Origin: an uncultured bacterium
Lineage (GTDB): Bacteria > Verrucomicrobiota > Kiritimatiellia > PWTM01
DNA: 58,003 nt
Assembly (NCBI GenBank): GCA_900661335.1
Contig: CAACVY010000006.1
Coordinates: 1-58,003 of the forward strand
Direction of reading: 5' to 3'
Under the pieces are notes generated by a model. It worked only from the letters and a program-made list of their open reading frames with translations, was not told the origin of the DNA and made no database searches. Both the position numbers and the translations under genes were made by a program. Below, piece after piece: positions 45,919 through 52,818 of the stretch. Position 1 is the stretch's first letter; each line of letters begins with the position of its first letter.

Positions 45919-46925
45919 GAATGGGCGAGCTCCTGAACGCCTCGGGCGACTTTTTGTGGCACTTCGCGTCGAACCGCCTCCACCGTGACACGAAGCCCGT
46001 TGGCCACAGCCTCGGCACGCGAGGCGCCATGCGCCACGATGCAAACCCCTGGCACACCAAGTAGGGGAGCCCCGCCGTACGAGGAAGCATCCGCTCGTGT
46101 ACGAAGCTCGCGTAGGCCTCCGCGGATGAGCCACGCACCCAGGGCACGCCAGGGCGTCGTCGTCAAGGTTTCCCGCAATAGCCGACCGAAAAAGTGCGCC
46201 ACGCTCTCGCTGGTCTTGAGCACGATGTTGCCCACAAAACCGTCGCAGACCACCACATCCACCTGGTCCTCGAACAAGTCGTGGCCTTCGACGTTACCAA
46301 CAAAGTTCAGCGGCGAAGCTCGCAGGCGCCCAAAGGCTTCGCGCGTGACCTCGTTGCCCTTCACATCCTCCTCGCCGACGCTCAGCAACCCCACCCGCGG
46401 CTCGGGAATGCCCAGGATCTCGCGCGCATACACCGCGCCCATGACGGCGAACTGCACCAACATCTCCGCCGTGCAGTCGGTATTCGCACCCGCGTCGATC
46501 AATACCCACGGGAACCGACCGCCGCCGGGGATCGTCGTCGCAATGGCCGGCCGCAGCACCCCCTCCAACGGCCGAAGTTTCAGCGTGGCCGCCGCCACCA
46601 GTGCACCGGTATTCCCTGCTGAGAAGACCGCGGCAGCCTCGCCGCTCCGGACCAACGCCACCGCCTGGTTAATGGACGAGTTCTTCTTGCGGCGAACCGC
46701 CACCGCGGGCGACTCGCCCATGTCCACAACCTCGTCCGCATGGACAATCCTCACCCGAGGGGGCCAAGGCCCAAGAGCGGCGGCCGCGGACCGAATTGCA
46801 TCCTCGCGGCCGACCAGCAACCATTCCTCGACCTGGTCCGCCAACGCAACGGCAGCGCGAAACGTCCCCGCGACAATCTCTCCCGGGGCAAAATCGCCCC
46901 CCATGGCGTCTACGGCAATGCGCAT
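45915..46925 (-). CDS. plsX: Phosphate acyltransferase
   Basis: PlsX converts acyl-ACP to acyl phosphate, which feeds PlsY and phospholipid synthesis. The N-terminus RIAVDAMGGDFAPGEIV is diagnostic; SAGNTGALVAAA and NVEGHDLFEDQVDVVVCDGF are further conserved regions. The length of 336 residues is normal. It follows rpmF by 14 bases and begins the lipid part of the block, as in many bacteria. Confidence 0.95.
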   Translation of the reverse strand: MRIAVDAMGGDFAPGEIVAGTFRAAVALADQVEEWLLVGREDAIRSAAAALGPWPPRVRIVHADEVVDMGESPAVAVRRKKNSSINQAVALVRSGEAAAVFSAGNTGALVAAATLKLRPLEGVLRPAIATTIPGGGRFPWVLIDAGANTDCTAEMLVQFAVMGAVYAREILGIPEPRVGLLSVGEEDVKGNEVTREAFGRLRASPLNFVGNVEGHDLFEDQVDVVVCDGFVGNIVLKTSESVAHFFGRLLRETLTTTPWRALGAWLIRGGLRELRTRADASSYGGAPLLGVPGVCIVAHGASRAEAVANGLRVTVEAVRREVPQKVARGVQELAHS

Positions 46926-46939
46926 AGCCGACGGTCAGG

Positions 46940-47122
46940 CTACTCGGCAGTAATGCTGATCACCTGACGATCGCCGTAGTATCCGCACGACGGGCACGTC
47001 CGGTGAGGCTGTGTCCACGCATGACACTTCGGACACTTGGCGAGCGACGGCATCGGGTGCCGGTGAGACCGAACCCGCATCTTCTTCCGACTTCGTGACT
47101 TACGCCGTTTGGGAACACCCAT
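46940..47122 (-). CDS. rpmF: Ribosomal protein L32
   Basis: This 60-residue large-subunit protein has the basic N-terminus GVPKRRKSRSRKKMRVRSH and a zinc-ribbon pair (KCPKC and TCPSC), so it is the C+ zinc form. GAGGAG lies seven bases upstream of ATG 47122. The yceD-rpmF-plsX order is conserved in bacteria. Confidence 0.95.
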   Translation of the reverse strand: MGVPKRRKSRSRKKMRVRSHRHPMPSLAKCPKCHAWTQPHRTCPSCGYYGDRQVISITAE

Positions 47123-47145
47123 GGTTCATCTCCTCACTGGACCCA

Positions 47146-47619
47146 TCACTTTTCCGACCACTCATCAAGCGCGGCCCACGGGTCCGCACTTCGGGGCCGA
47201 TCCGGCGCCGCGCAATCGCACGGTCCATCCCGTAAATCCCGTCCGCAATGCGGACACAGGCCCGGGCAAGATTCCGAACACAGCGGATGCGACGGCAGCC
47301 TCAACAACACGGCTTCCCGAATCTCGGGAGTGACGTCCAGCTCTAACTGCCCCACACGGGGCAGATATTCGTACAGGAACGCCGTTTCATTTGCAACCGT
47401 TGAGAAGGTCCGACCACAGCGCCGGCAGGTCGCCGTGAGGCGCAGTTCCACTCGCCCGTTCACCACCACCCTGCGCTGCACCCGTCGCGCCGTCAGTACA
47501 TAGTGGATCGGGCCGTCCGGCTGACAGAGGTCCACCGCGGTCAACCCGAGGATCGCCGCGTCCTCGGTGCCCTCGTAGACCACCCCTTCTGCGCTCAACG
47601 TGGTCAAATCGATGTGCAT
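47146..47619 (-). CDS. yceD: YceD/DUF177 family protein
   Basis: This 157-residue protein of the YceD family has a role in 23S rRNA metabolism or ribosome assembly proposed from plant and E. coli members. The zinc-like Cys pairs are LTATCRRCGRTF and CPGLCPHCGRDL, and the C-terminal DPWAALDEWSEK resembles the family end. It lies directly upstream of rpmF, its usual neighbour, and starts three bases after the coaD stop. Confidence 0.9.
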   Translation of the reverse strand: MHIDLTTLSAEGVVYEGTEDAAILGLTAVDLCQPDGPIHYVLTARRVQRRVVVNGRVELRLTATCRRCGRTFSTVANETAFLYEYLPRVGQLELDVTPEIREAVLLRLPSHPLCSESCPGLCPHCGRDLRDGPCDCAAPDRPRSADPWAALDEWSEK

Positions 47620-47622
47620 GGC

Positions 47623-48123
47623 TCAGGTCCCGCTGTTGGTCGCCGCTTCCCAGCGGGCTCGCAGTGCCCGCCACGCCGGCTCCGGAACGAACCGGCGGAC
47701 ATCTCCACCCAGTTCCGCGATCTGACGGATAGTACTGGAACTGATGTAGCTGAATTCCTCGCTCGGCATCAAGAAGATCGTCTCGACCTCCGGCGCAAGC
47801 TTTCGGTTTGTGAGTGCCATTTGAAACTCGAACTCGAAATCCGAAAACGCCCGGAGCCCACGGACCAGGACATATATCCCCTTGCGCCGGGCAAACTCCA
47901 CCAACAACCCCTCGAACGGCTCCACCTCCACGTTCGGCCAAGCCGCGACCGATTCCCGCGCAATCGCCACGCGTTCGTCCACACTCAACAGCGTCCGTTT
48001 CGGCGGATATTTCGCTACCGCGAGAATCAAGCGAGGAAAAATACGCGCCGCCCGACCGATAAGGTCTACGTGCCCCAACGTAATCGGGTCAAACGTGCCC
48101 GCATAGATGGCCGCTCGATTCAC
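47623..48123 (-). CDS. coaD: Pantetheine-phosphate adenylyltransferase
   Basis: CoaD adenylylates 4'-phosphopantetheine to dephospho-CoA, the penultimate step of CoA synthesis. The nucleotidyltransferase motif GTFDPITLGH is at residues 9-18 and the second motif is EFSYISSSTIRQIAELGGDV. The 166-residue length is normal. It supplies CoA and, through CoA, the ACP prosthetic group made use of downstream. It lies 12 bases after apt and 3 bases before yceD. Confidence 0.95.
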   Translation of the reverse strand: MNRAAIYAGTFDPITLGHVDLIGRAARIFPRLILAVAKYPPKRTLLSVDERVAIARESVAAWPNVEVEPFEGLLVEFARRKGIYVLVRGLRAFSDFEFEFQMALTNRKLAPEVETIFLMPSEEFSYISSSTIRQIAELGGDVRRFVPEPAWRALRARWEAATNSGT

Positions 48124-48135
48124 GCTGCTAGCTCC

Positions 48136-48687
48136 TTAATGATCGGGCAGTTTCAGAAAACTGAAGACCGGTCGCGGTCGCAATCGCTCACGACCCCTCA
48201 GCTCCCAAAGTTCCACCACGAACGCAATCTCCACAAGTTCTCCACCGAACGACTCCACCAGCTGCGCGGCGGCCAAGGCCGTGCCGCCCGTCGCCAACAA
48301 GTCATCCACGACCACCACTTTCGCACCGGGGCGAACCGCATCCTCGTGCATTTCCAACACGGCGGTTCCATACTCCAACTCATACTCCACCGCGCGCGTC
48401 TTCCAAGGGAGCTTCCCCTTTTTTCGAATGGGGATCAGGCCCGCCCCCAGTTGCGTGGCCAACGCTGGAGCCCACAAAAACCCCCGCGCCTCGATCGCCG
48501 CGATAAAGTCCACTCGCTCGTGCGCGTACCGCGAGGCCAACGCCCCGACCGTGGCTGCAAACAAACTCGCGTCTCCCAACACGGGCGTCAAGTCCCGAAA
48601 CAAGATCCCAGGCTTCGGGAAGTCCGGGATTTCCCGAATGGCGCTTCGAAGTCGCTGGCGCAACTGTTCGAGGGTCGTCATCACCAT
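48136..48687 (-). CDS. apt: Adenine phosphoribosyltransferase
   Basis: This purine-salvage enzyme converts adenine and PRPP to AMP. The PRPP-binding motif KVVVVDDLLATGGTALAAA is clear, and the N-terminus IPDFPKPGILFRDLTPVL is diagnostic. The length of 183 residues is normal. ATG at 48687 is preferred; it begins five bases after the sigma-factor stop and has AGTGA upstream. The frame to 48729 would overlap the sigma gene. It is a co-transcribed neighbour of a sigma factor. Confidence 0.93.
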   Translation of the reverse strand: MVMTTLEQLRQRLRSAIREIPDFPKPGILFRDLTPVLGDASLFAATVGALASRYAHERVDFIAAIEARGFLWAPALATQLGAGLIPIRKKGKLPWKTRAVEYELEYGTAVLEMHEDAVRPGAKVVVVDDLLATGGTALAAAQLVESFGGELVEIAFVVELWELRGRERLRPRPVFSFLKLPDH

Positions 48688-48691
48688 TTGT

Positions 48692-49783
48692 TCACTTTCG
48701 CCCTGTCCGCCGCTTCCGAGGCGCTGCACGGGCGCTCTTCGAAGCGTCCGTGCGGCGGCGCGTCTTCGTACTCTGAGTCCGTGGGCGGACTTTCTTGGCG
48801 CACGCGCGCTTCCGCTTCCGACTTTTGGCCTTCGCCCTCGCTGGTCCGGCCGGGGGGCGAGGTCCGTTCGGCGACCCGCCTTCCGCGGCCGACACGACGG
48901 CTGCCCCCGATGGCTTGTCGGTTTGAGTCAAAGGAATTGGCTCTCCTTCCGGCAAGTCATTCGGGCGAGGGATCTTTTCCTCTAACAAATCGCGGAGCTT
49001 CGCCTCGGCCTCAAGCTGAAGCTGCCGCACGCGCTCGCGAGTGATACCGAAGCGTCGGCCGACCTCCTCCAACGTTTCCGGCTGCACCCCGCCCAACCCA
49101 TACCGATACTTCAGAATCTCACGCTCGCGACGTGGTAGGTACCGAATTAGCAATTCCAGCTCCTTGAGCAATTGGGCGTCGCTCAATGCCTCGTCGGGCG
49201 TGACGGCGGATTCATCTCCGACAATTTCACCAAACGTCGCGGAGTCGTCTTCTGTGATCGGGCTGTCGAGCGACCGGGGTTGCAGTGCCACCAGGTGCCA
49301 GTGGCTGACAGTGGCTTCGTCTACGCCCAATTCTTCCGCGATCTCCGCGTCCGTAGGGGCACGGCCGAGTCGTTCCTGTAACTCGCGCTCGATCCGGCGC
49401 ATTCGCGAGATCTTGTCCACGAGGTGGGCTGGAAGTCGGATCGTCTTGCTTTGATTGGCCAGCGCACGCTTGATCGCCTGTTTGATCCACCACGCCGCAT
49501 AGGTACTGAGCTTGCCCCCCTTTTTCGGGTCGAAGCGCTCCACGGCCTTCATCAGGCCGATGTTACCCTCCGAAATCAAGTCCAGGAGTGGCAATCCATA
49601 CCGGGCATAATCTTGGGCAATTTTCACCACCAGCCGAAGGTTCGCCAAGATCATGGTCTTGCGCGCCTCTTCGTCGCCTTTCCGAATTCGTTCCGCCAGC
49701 ACGACTTCCTGGTCGGGTGTCAAGAGTGGAACCTGCCCAATTTCTTGTAGGTACACCCGGATCGTCTTGTCTCCGTCACCCAT
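48692..49783 (-). CDS. RpoD-type sigma-70 factor with a basic C-terminal tail
   Basis: This 363-residue sigma factor has regions 1.2, 2, 3 and 4 but no region 1.1. Region 1.2 is RVYLQEIGQVPLLT; region 2 contains DLISEGNIGLMKAVERFDP and STYAAWWIKQAIKRAL. Region 3 is the RIERELQERLG segment; region 4 includes EEVGRRFGITRERVRQLQLEA, the -35 helix. Region 4.2 is followed by about 94 extra residues ending in Lys/Arg-rich runs (KSRKRKRACAKK, KTRRRT), much like a histone H1 tail. ATG 49783 is preferred: a start at 49843 would lie upstream of the -10 element at 49833-49838. It leads the apt-coaD-fab block. Primary sigma or a group 2 factor are both possible. Confidence 0.88.
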   Translation of the reverse strand: MGDGDKTIRVYLQEIGQVPLLTPDQEVVLAERIRKGDEEARKTMILANLRLVVKIAQDYARYGLPLLDLISEGNIGLMKAVERFDPKKGGKLSTYAAWWIKQAIKRALANQSKTIRLPAHLVDKISRMRRIERELQERLGRAPTDAEIAEELGVDEATVSHWHLVALQPRSLDSPITEDDSATFGEIVGDESAVTPDEALSDAQLLKELELLIRYLPRREREILKYRYGLGGVQPETLEEVGRRFGITRERVRQLQLEAEAKLRDLLEEKIPRPNDLPEGEPIPLTQTDKPSGAAVVSAAEGGSPNGPRPPAGPARAKAKSRKRKRACAKKVRPRTQSTKTRRRTDASKSARAAPRKRRTGRK

Positions 49784-49832
49784 GGAAACCATTCCCAACG
49801 CGCCCAACGGATCGCCACCGCCGGACTTGGCT

Positions 49833-49861
49833 ATTCTACACATTCCTGCCCCGAGTGAAAG
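49833..49861 (-). promoter_or_regulatory. Promoter candidate for the sigma-factor gene
   Basis: On the minus strand CTTTCA is followed after 17 bases by TAGAAT (5 of 6). The -35 is poor and the -10 good. If real, transcription begins near 49826, which excludes an ATG at 49843 and supports 49783. Confidence 0.4.
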
Positions 49862-50171
49862 CGTTGCGCGGACACCTCCGACCCGCGTTCACGGCCTAAC
49901 GCTGCCACGCTGTGGCCGCAGATCCCCCTCGCAGCGGGGAAGGACTTCGAGAGCCCCAAGGCGTCGGCGTCTTTGCGTGTCCACTCCTGCGATCCTATCC
50001 ACACTCGTCGTGCGCCCTTTCACGCGCCGATCGCGGCAAGCCCCCCGTGTCCCACCAACCGGTCACGCTGGCCCAGCGCTCGAGCGACTTGGCAAGTAGT
50101 CAAACCCTTCCGAACCGTTGTCGGACCCGGGGCCACCGCTGCCAACAGGCAGACCGATGCTGGGAAACACC

Positions 50172-50191
50172 AAAAAGCCGCAAGACTGGCT
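50172..50191 (-). terminator. Weak terminator after the ExbD operon
   Basis: AGCC and GGCT form a 4-bp stem followed by a run of five T on the minus strand, 30 bases after the last stop. The short stem makes it tentative. Confidence 0.3.
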
Positions 50192-50220
50192 GGCCGATGG
50201 CGTCGACGCCCCGTGGTCGG

Positions 50221-50631
50221 CTAATTAACGCTAATCACGGAAAGATTGGTGAGCTGATATTTCGCACAGAGGTTCAGAACCCGCACCAAAAACTCGTGGG
50301 GAGAGGCGGCTGAACACATGATCAAAACCGTTTGCTTGCGGTCCAACTCGGCCAAACGGCGAATGAGGGCCTCCAATTGCGACTCCGCGACGGGTTTGTC
50401 GTTGACCGTGAACCCATCGTAGAAGATGCCGATCCGCACGAGGTTCGGCGGCACTTCCAACCGCTCGGTCCTTTGTTCCGGCCCGGGGCGAAACACATCC
50501 AGATGTGCCAGGACATCCAACGGTTTGATGGTGAAAATGAAGTAGATCAGAAGCTGGAACACGACGTCGATCATCGGCGTCATGGGAAGTTCCGCTTCGG
50601 GCGCTTCCTTCGGTTTGCGTTTCCGTGCCAT
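50221..50631 (-). CDS. exbD: ExbD/TolR family biopolymer transport protein (second copy)
   Basis: This 136-residue inner-membrane protein has one N-terminal transmembrane helix (MIDVVFQLLIYFIFTIKPL) carrying the conserved Asp of the proton path, and a periplasmic domain ending in QLTNLSVISVN. The helix is the ExbD/TolR signature. It lies 15 bases after the first ExbD. Two ExbD chains per ExbB suggest a hetero-oligomeric motor. TonB is not in the window. Confidence 0.9.
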   Translation of the reverse strand: MARKRKPKEAPEAELPMTPMIDVVFQLLIYFIFTIKPLDVLAHLDVFRPGPEQRTERLEVPPNLVRIGIFYDGFTVNDKPVAESQLEALIRRLAELDRKQTVLIMCSAASPHEFLVRVLNLCAKYQLTNLSVISVN

Positions 50632-50646
50632 ATCCGCCCCACCTCG

Positions 50647-51060
50647 CTACTTCGCCCGTTCCTTGATCGCAGCAAATTTGATCTTCCACAAACCAGCCTG
50701 GCTGCAGACGTCCATCACCCGCCGGACGTACTCGTGCCGAGTTCCCGCATCCGCGCGGATCACCACCGGAAGCGTTTGCCCGTGACGCGCCACGGCACCT
50801 CGCAGAATATTCTGGAGCATTTGCAAGGAGAGCCGTTGGCGGGCAATGTAAATTCGCCCTTGCTCATCCACGTCCACCGTGATCGTCCGGGGGTCCTTTC
50901 GCTCGACCGCCTTGCCGTCGGGTGCCATCGCCAGGCGCAACTCCATCTCGACTTCCTTCTGCTGCTGCGCAACCGTGACGATGAAGAAAATAATCAACTG
51001 GAACACGACGTCGATCATCGGCGTCATGTTCAGACCGCCTTCTTCCTTCCGCTGTCGCAT
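50647..51060 (-). CDS. exbD: ExbD/TolR family biopolymer transport protein (first copy)
   Basis: This 137-residue protein has the same architecture as its neighbour: MTPMIDVVFQLIIFFIVTV (Asp in the helix) and a periplasmic domain (RTITVDVDEQGRIYIARQRL). Sequence identity to the other ExbD is limited outside the helix, so the two are functionally separate and not recent duplicates. It lies 29 bases after exbB. Confidence 0.9.
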   Translation of the reverse strand: MRQRKEEGGLNMTPMIDVVFQLIIFFIVTVAQQQKEVEMELRLAMAPDGKAVERKDPRTITVDVDEQGRIYIARQRLSLQMLQNILRGAVARHGQTLPVVIRADAGTRHEYVRRVMDVCSQAGLWKIKFAAIKERAK

Positions 51061-51089
51061 GGCGTTTCACCACCCCCGCGACGGTGGCG

Positions 51090-51914
51090 TCACTCCTCTT
51101 CCGCCACGACTTCGACGTTGCGCAACGACTTGATCAGGTCCAGGGTCAGACCTTCCATGCCCAGAATGATCTTGGTCGCTCGGTTGCGGAAGTAAGTGTA
51201 GAAGCCCACCGAGGGGATCGCGACGATGAGTCCTGCAGCGGTCGTCCAGAGAGCTTGCCCGATGTTTTTGGCTAGGAGCGCCGTTTGCGCTGCGCCCGCC
51301 TCCTGTAACGCCAGGGTCATAAACGCGTAGATCATACCTTGCACCGTTCCCAGCAGACCGAGCATCGGTGCCAGGTTGGCACAAACGTTCAGGTATGCGA
51401 CCCGCTGTAGAAGTTTCTCACTCTCGAGATCCGCAGCCACCCCGACGATGTCTTGGATAACATCGAAGCCTTCCTGGACGTTCTGGAATCCCGCGGTCAG
51501 AATGTTGGCCAACGGCGTGGGACGGCTCTCGCAATGTTTGATCGCCTTCATCACGTCGCCCTGTTGCATCGCGTCCCGCACGTTGTTCACCAGGTCTTCG
51601 GGAGCGATTTTCTTCTCCTTGATCGTGATGAACGAGTCAATGATCAAGGCCGCCGCCGCCACGGAGGTCGCGCCGAGCGCCAACCATAGGATGACCCCGA
51701 GCCAACCGCTGCTGGTCACAACGGTCCAAAATCCCATGCTGGACTGCGCCTTCCTCGCCTGTTCTTCGGCGGCCTTGGCTTTCTCGTCCAGCACGGTCGT
51801 ACCGGCCGCGGGCTTCTCGCCTTCAGGTTTTGCCTCCTGCGCACGGGCCCACCCAACTGCACAAATGAATGCGATCGCCACCACTCCGACCACACGCCGA
51901 ATCGAACTCTTCAT
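51090..51914 (-). CDS. exbB: ExbB/TolQ/MotA family proton-channel protein
   Basis: This 274-residue inner-membrane protein has a signal peptide (VVAIAFICAVGWARAQ) and a periplasmic stretch, then three helices: GVILWLALGATSVAAAALII, NLAPMLGLLGTVQGMIYAF and ALWTTAAGLIVAIPSVGFY. The GLLGTVxGM motif is diagnostic of ExbB/MotA/TolQ. A cleaved or uncleaved N-terminal extension of about 60 residues precedes the first helix, as in several PVC homologues. With the two ExbD it would energise outer-membrane work. It follows the TPR genes and has its own promoter candidate. Confidence 0.92.
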   Translation of the reverse strand: MKSSIRRVVGVVAIAFICAVGWARAQEAKPEGEKPAAGTTVLDEKAKAAEEQARKAQSSMGFWTVVTSSGWLGVILWLALGATSVAAAALIIDSFITIKEKKIAPEDLVNNVRDAMQQGDVMKAIKHCESRPTPLANILTAGFQNVQEGFDVIQDIVGVAADLESEKLLQRVAYLNVCANLAPMLGLLGTVQGMIYAFMTLALQEAGAAQTALLAKNIGQALWTTAAGLIVAIPSVGFYTYFRNRATKIILGMEGLTLDLIKSLRNVEVVAEEE

Positions 51915-51983
51915 CTCGGTTCGCTCCCTGTGTTGGACCGACGTCGTTCCACGACGCTACAGTCCGAACTTCAAGTGCTTGTT

Positions 51984-52012
51984 ATGTTACCAAACCGGCC
52001 ACACCACTGCAA
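51984..52012 (-). promoter_or_regulatory. Promoter candidate for exbB
   Basis: On the minus strand TTGCAG is followed after 17 bases by TAACAT (4 of 6), about 70 bases before ATG 51914. It lies in the gap between the TPR gene and exbB, so exbB may be transcribed separately as well as with the TPR genes. Confidence 0.4.
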
Positions 52013-52015
52013 CCG

Positions 52016-52795
52016 TCATGCCTTGCCCTTGGCGGCGGCAGCTTCCGGACTGTCCGGAAACTCTTGCACCAAGCGTCGGAAGAAATCCTTCGCGCGGGAA
52101 TCGCGATTCTTCTCCAACGCCTGCGCAACCCGCAGCAACGCACGGGGCAAAATCTCCGTCTCGCGCTCGTAGAACAGCACCACACGCAAATAGTCCCGAA
52201 TGGCCAATTCGAGGTTGCCTTGTGCCTCGTGAACCTGTCCCCGCATCAGCAGTGCCCGCGCCGCATCCCGTCGGTTGTCCGATCGCACCAGCGGCTGCAG
52301 CTCGTTCAACAAGTCCGTATAGCGTCCCGCCGCCAACAGAGCCTCGCGGTACTGCCAGCCCGCTTCGGGATCGGACTTGAGACCCGGGTACACTGCCATG
52401 ACTGCGTCCCACACCTTTAGCGCTCCCGCACCGTCCCGCTTCCCGGTGTAAGCACGGATCAGCAGCTTGGCCGCTTCGAAGTCCCAGGTGAGCAGCCGGT
52501 ACTCCTCCATGATCTTCTGAAGAATCGGAATCGCCTCGTCGAACCGACCCGCCTGCACGGCCGCGGCGGCTTTGTCCAGATCCGCAGGCTTATCCGCCAC
52601 GGCCTGTTTGTACTGACCCTTGGCGAGGTTGATCTGCTGGCCATCGGCGCGGGTGAGGACTACGGTTCCGTCCGAGCGAACGCGGATGGCCACACCGTCC
52701 ATCCGCTGGCCATTCGCCAGAATCACATACGGGGCCGCATGGGTGACGGTCCACCATGCGCTTGCCACTAGCACTGCCAGAATTCGTCGTGTCAT
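52016..52795 (-). CDS. Secreted TPR-repeat protein, 259 aa
   Basis: This exported protein has a signal peptide (ILAVLVASAWWTVTHAAP). Next comes a small beta domain (YVILANGQRMDGVAIRVR, a NGQ-type SH3-like start), then TPR helices (AGRFDEAIPILQKIMEEY, AARALLMRGQVHEAQGN, ALEKNRDSRAKDFFRRLVQE). ATG at 52795 is preferred because AGGAG is eight bases upstream; ATG at 52822 overlaps the upstream stop by 4 nt and gives a longer N-terminus. It lies between a large TPR protein and exbB, and may be a periplasmic scaffold of the Exb complex. Confidence 0.78.
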   Translation of the reverse strand: MTRRILAVLVASAWWTVTHAAPYVILANGQRMDGVAIRVRSDGTVVLTRADGQQINLAKGQYKQAVADKPADLDKAAAAVQAGRFDEAIPILQKIMEEYRLLTWDFEAAKLLIRAYTGKRDGAGALKVWDAVMAVYPGLKSDPEAGWQYREALLAAGRYTDLLNELQPLVRSDNRRDAARALLMRGQVHEAQGNLELAIRDYLRVVLFYERETEILPRALLRVAQALEKNRDSRAKDFFRRLVQEFPDSPEAAAAKGKA

Positions 52796-52818
52796 ATCCA
52801 GCACTCCTGTCCTAGTTT

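Larger units (their letters stand above)
49784..50220. other. 437-bp gap between ExbD and the sigma factor
   Basis: No gene is supported here. It contains the sigma promoter candidate (49833-49861) and a terminator-like hairpin near the ExbD stop (50172-50191). Confidence 0.5.

Noticed and set aside
47503-49044. 513-aa plus-strand frame across yceD, coaD, apt and sigma genes
   Set aside because: It spans four well-supported genes in antisense and has an Arg/His/Pro-rich composition without motifs.
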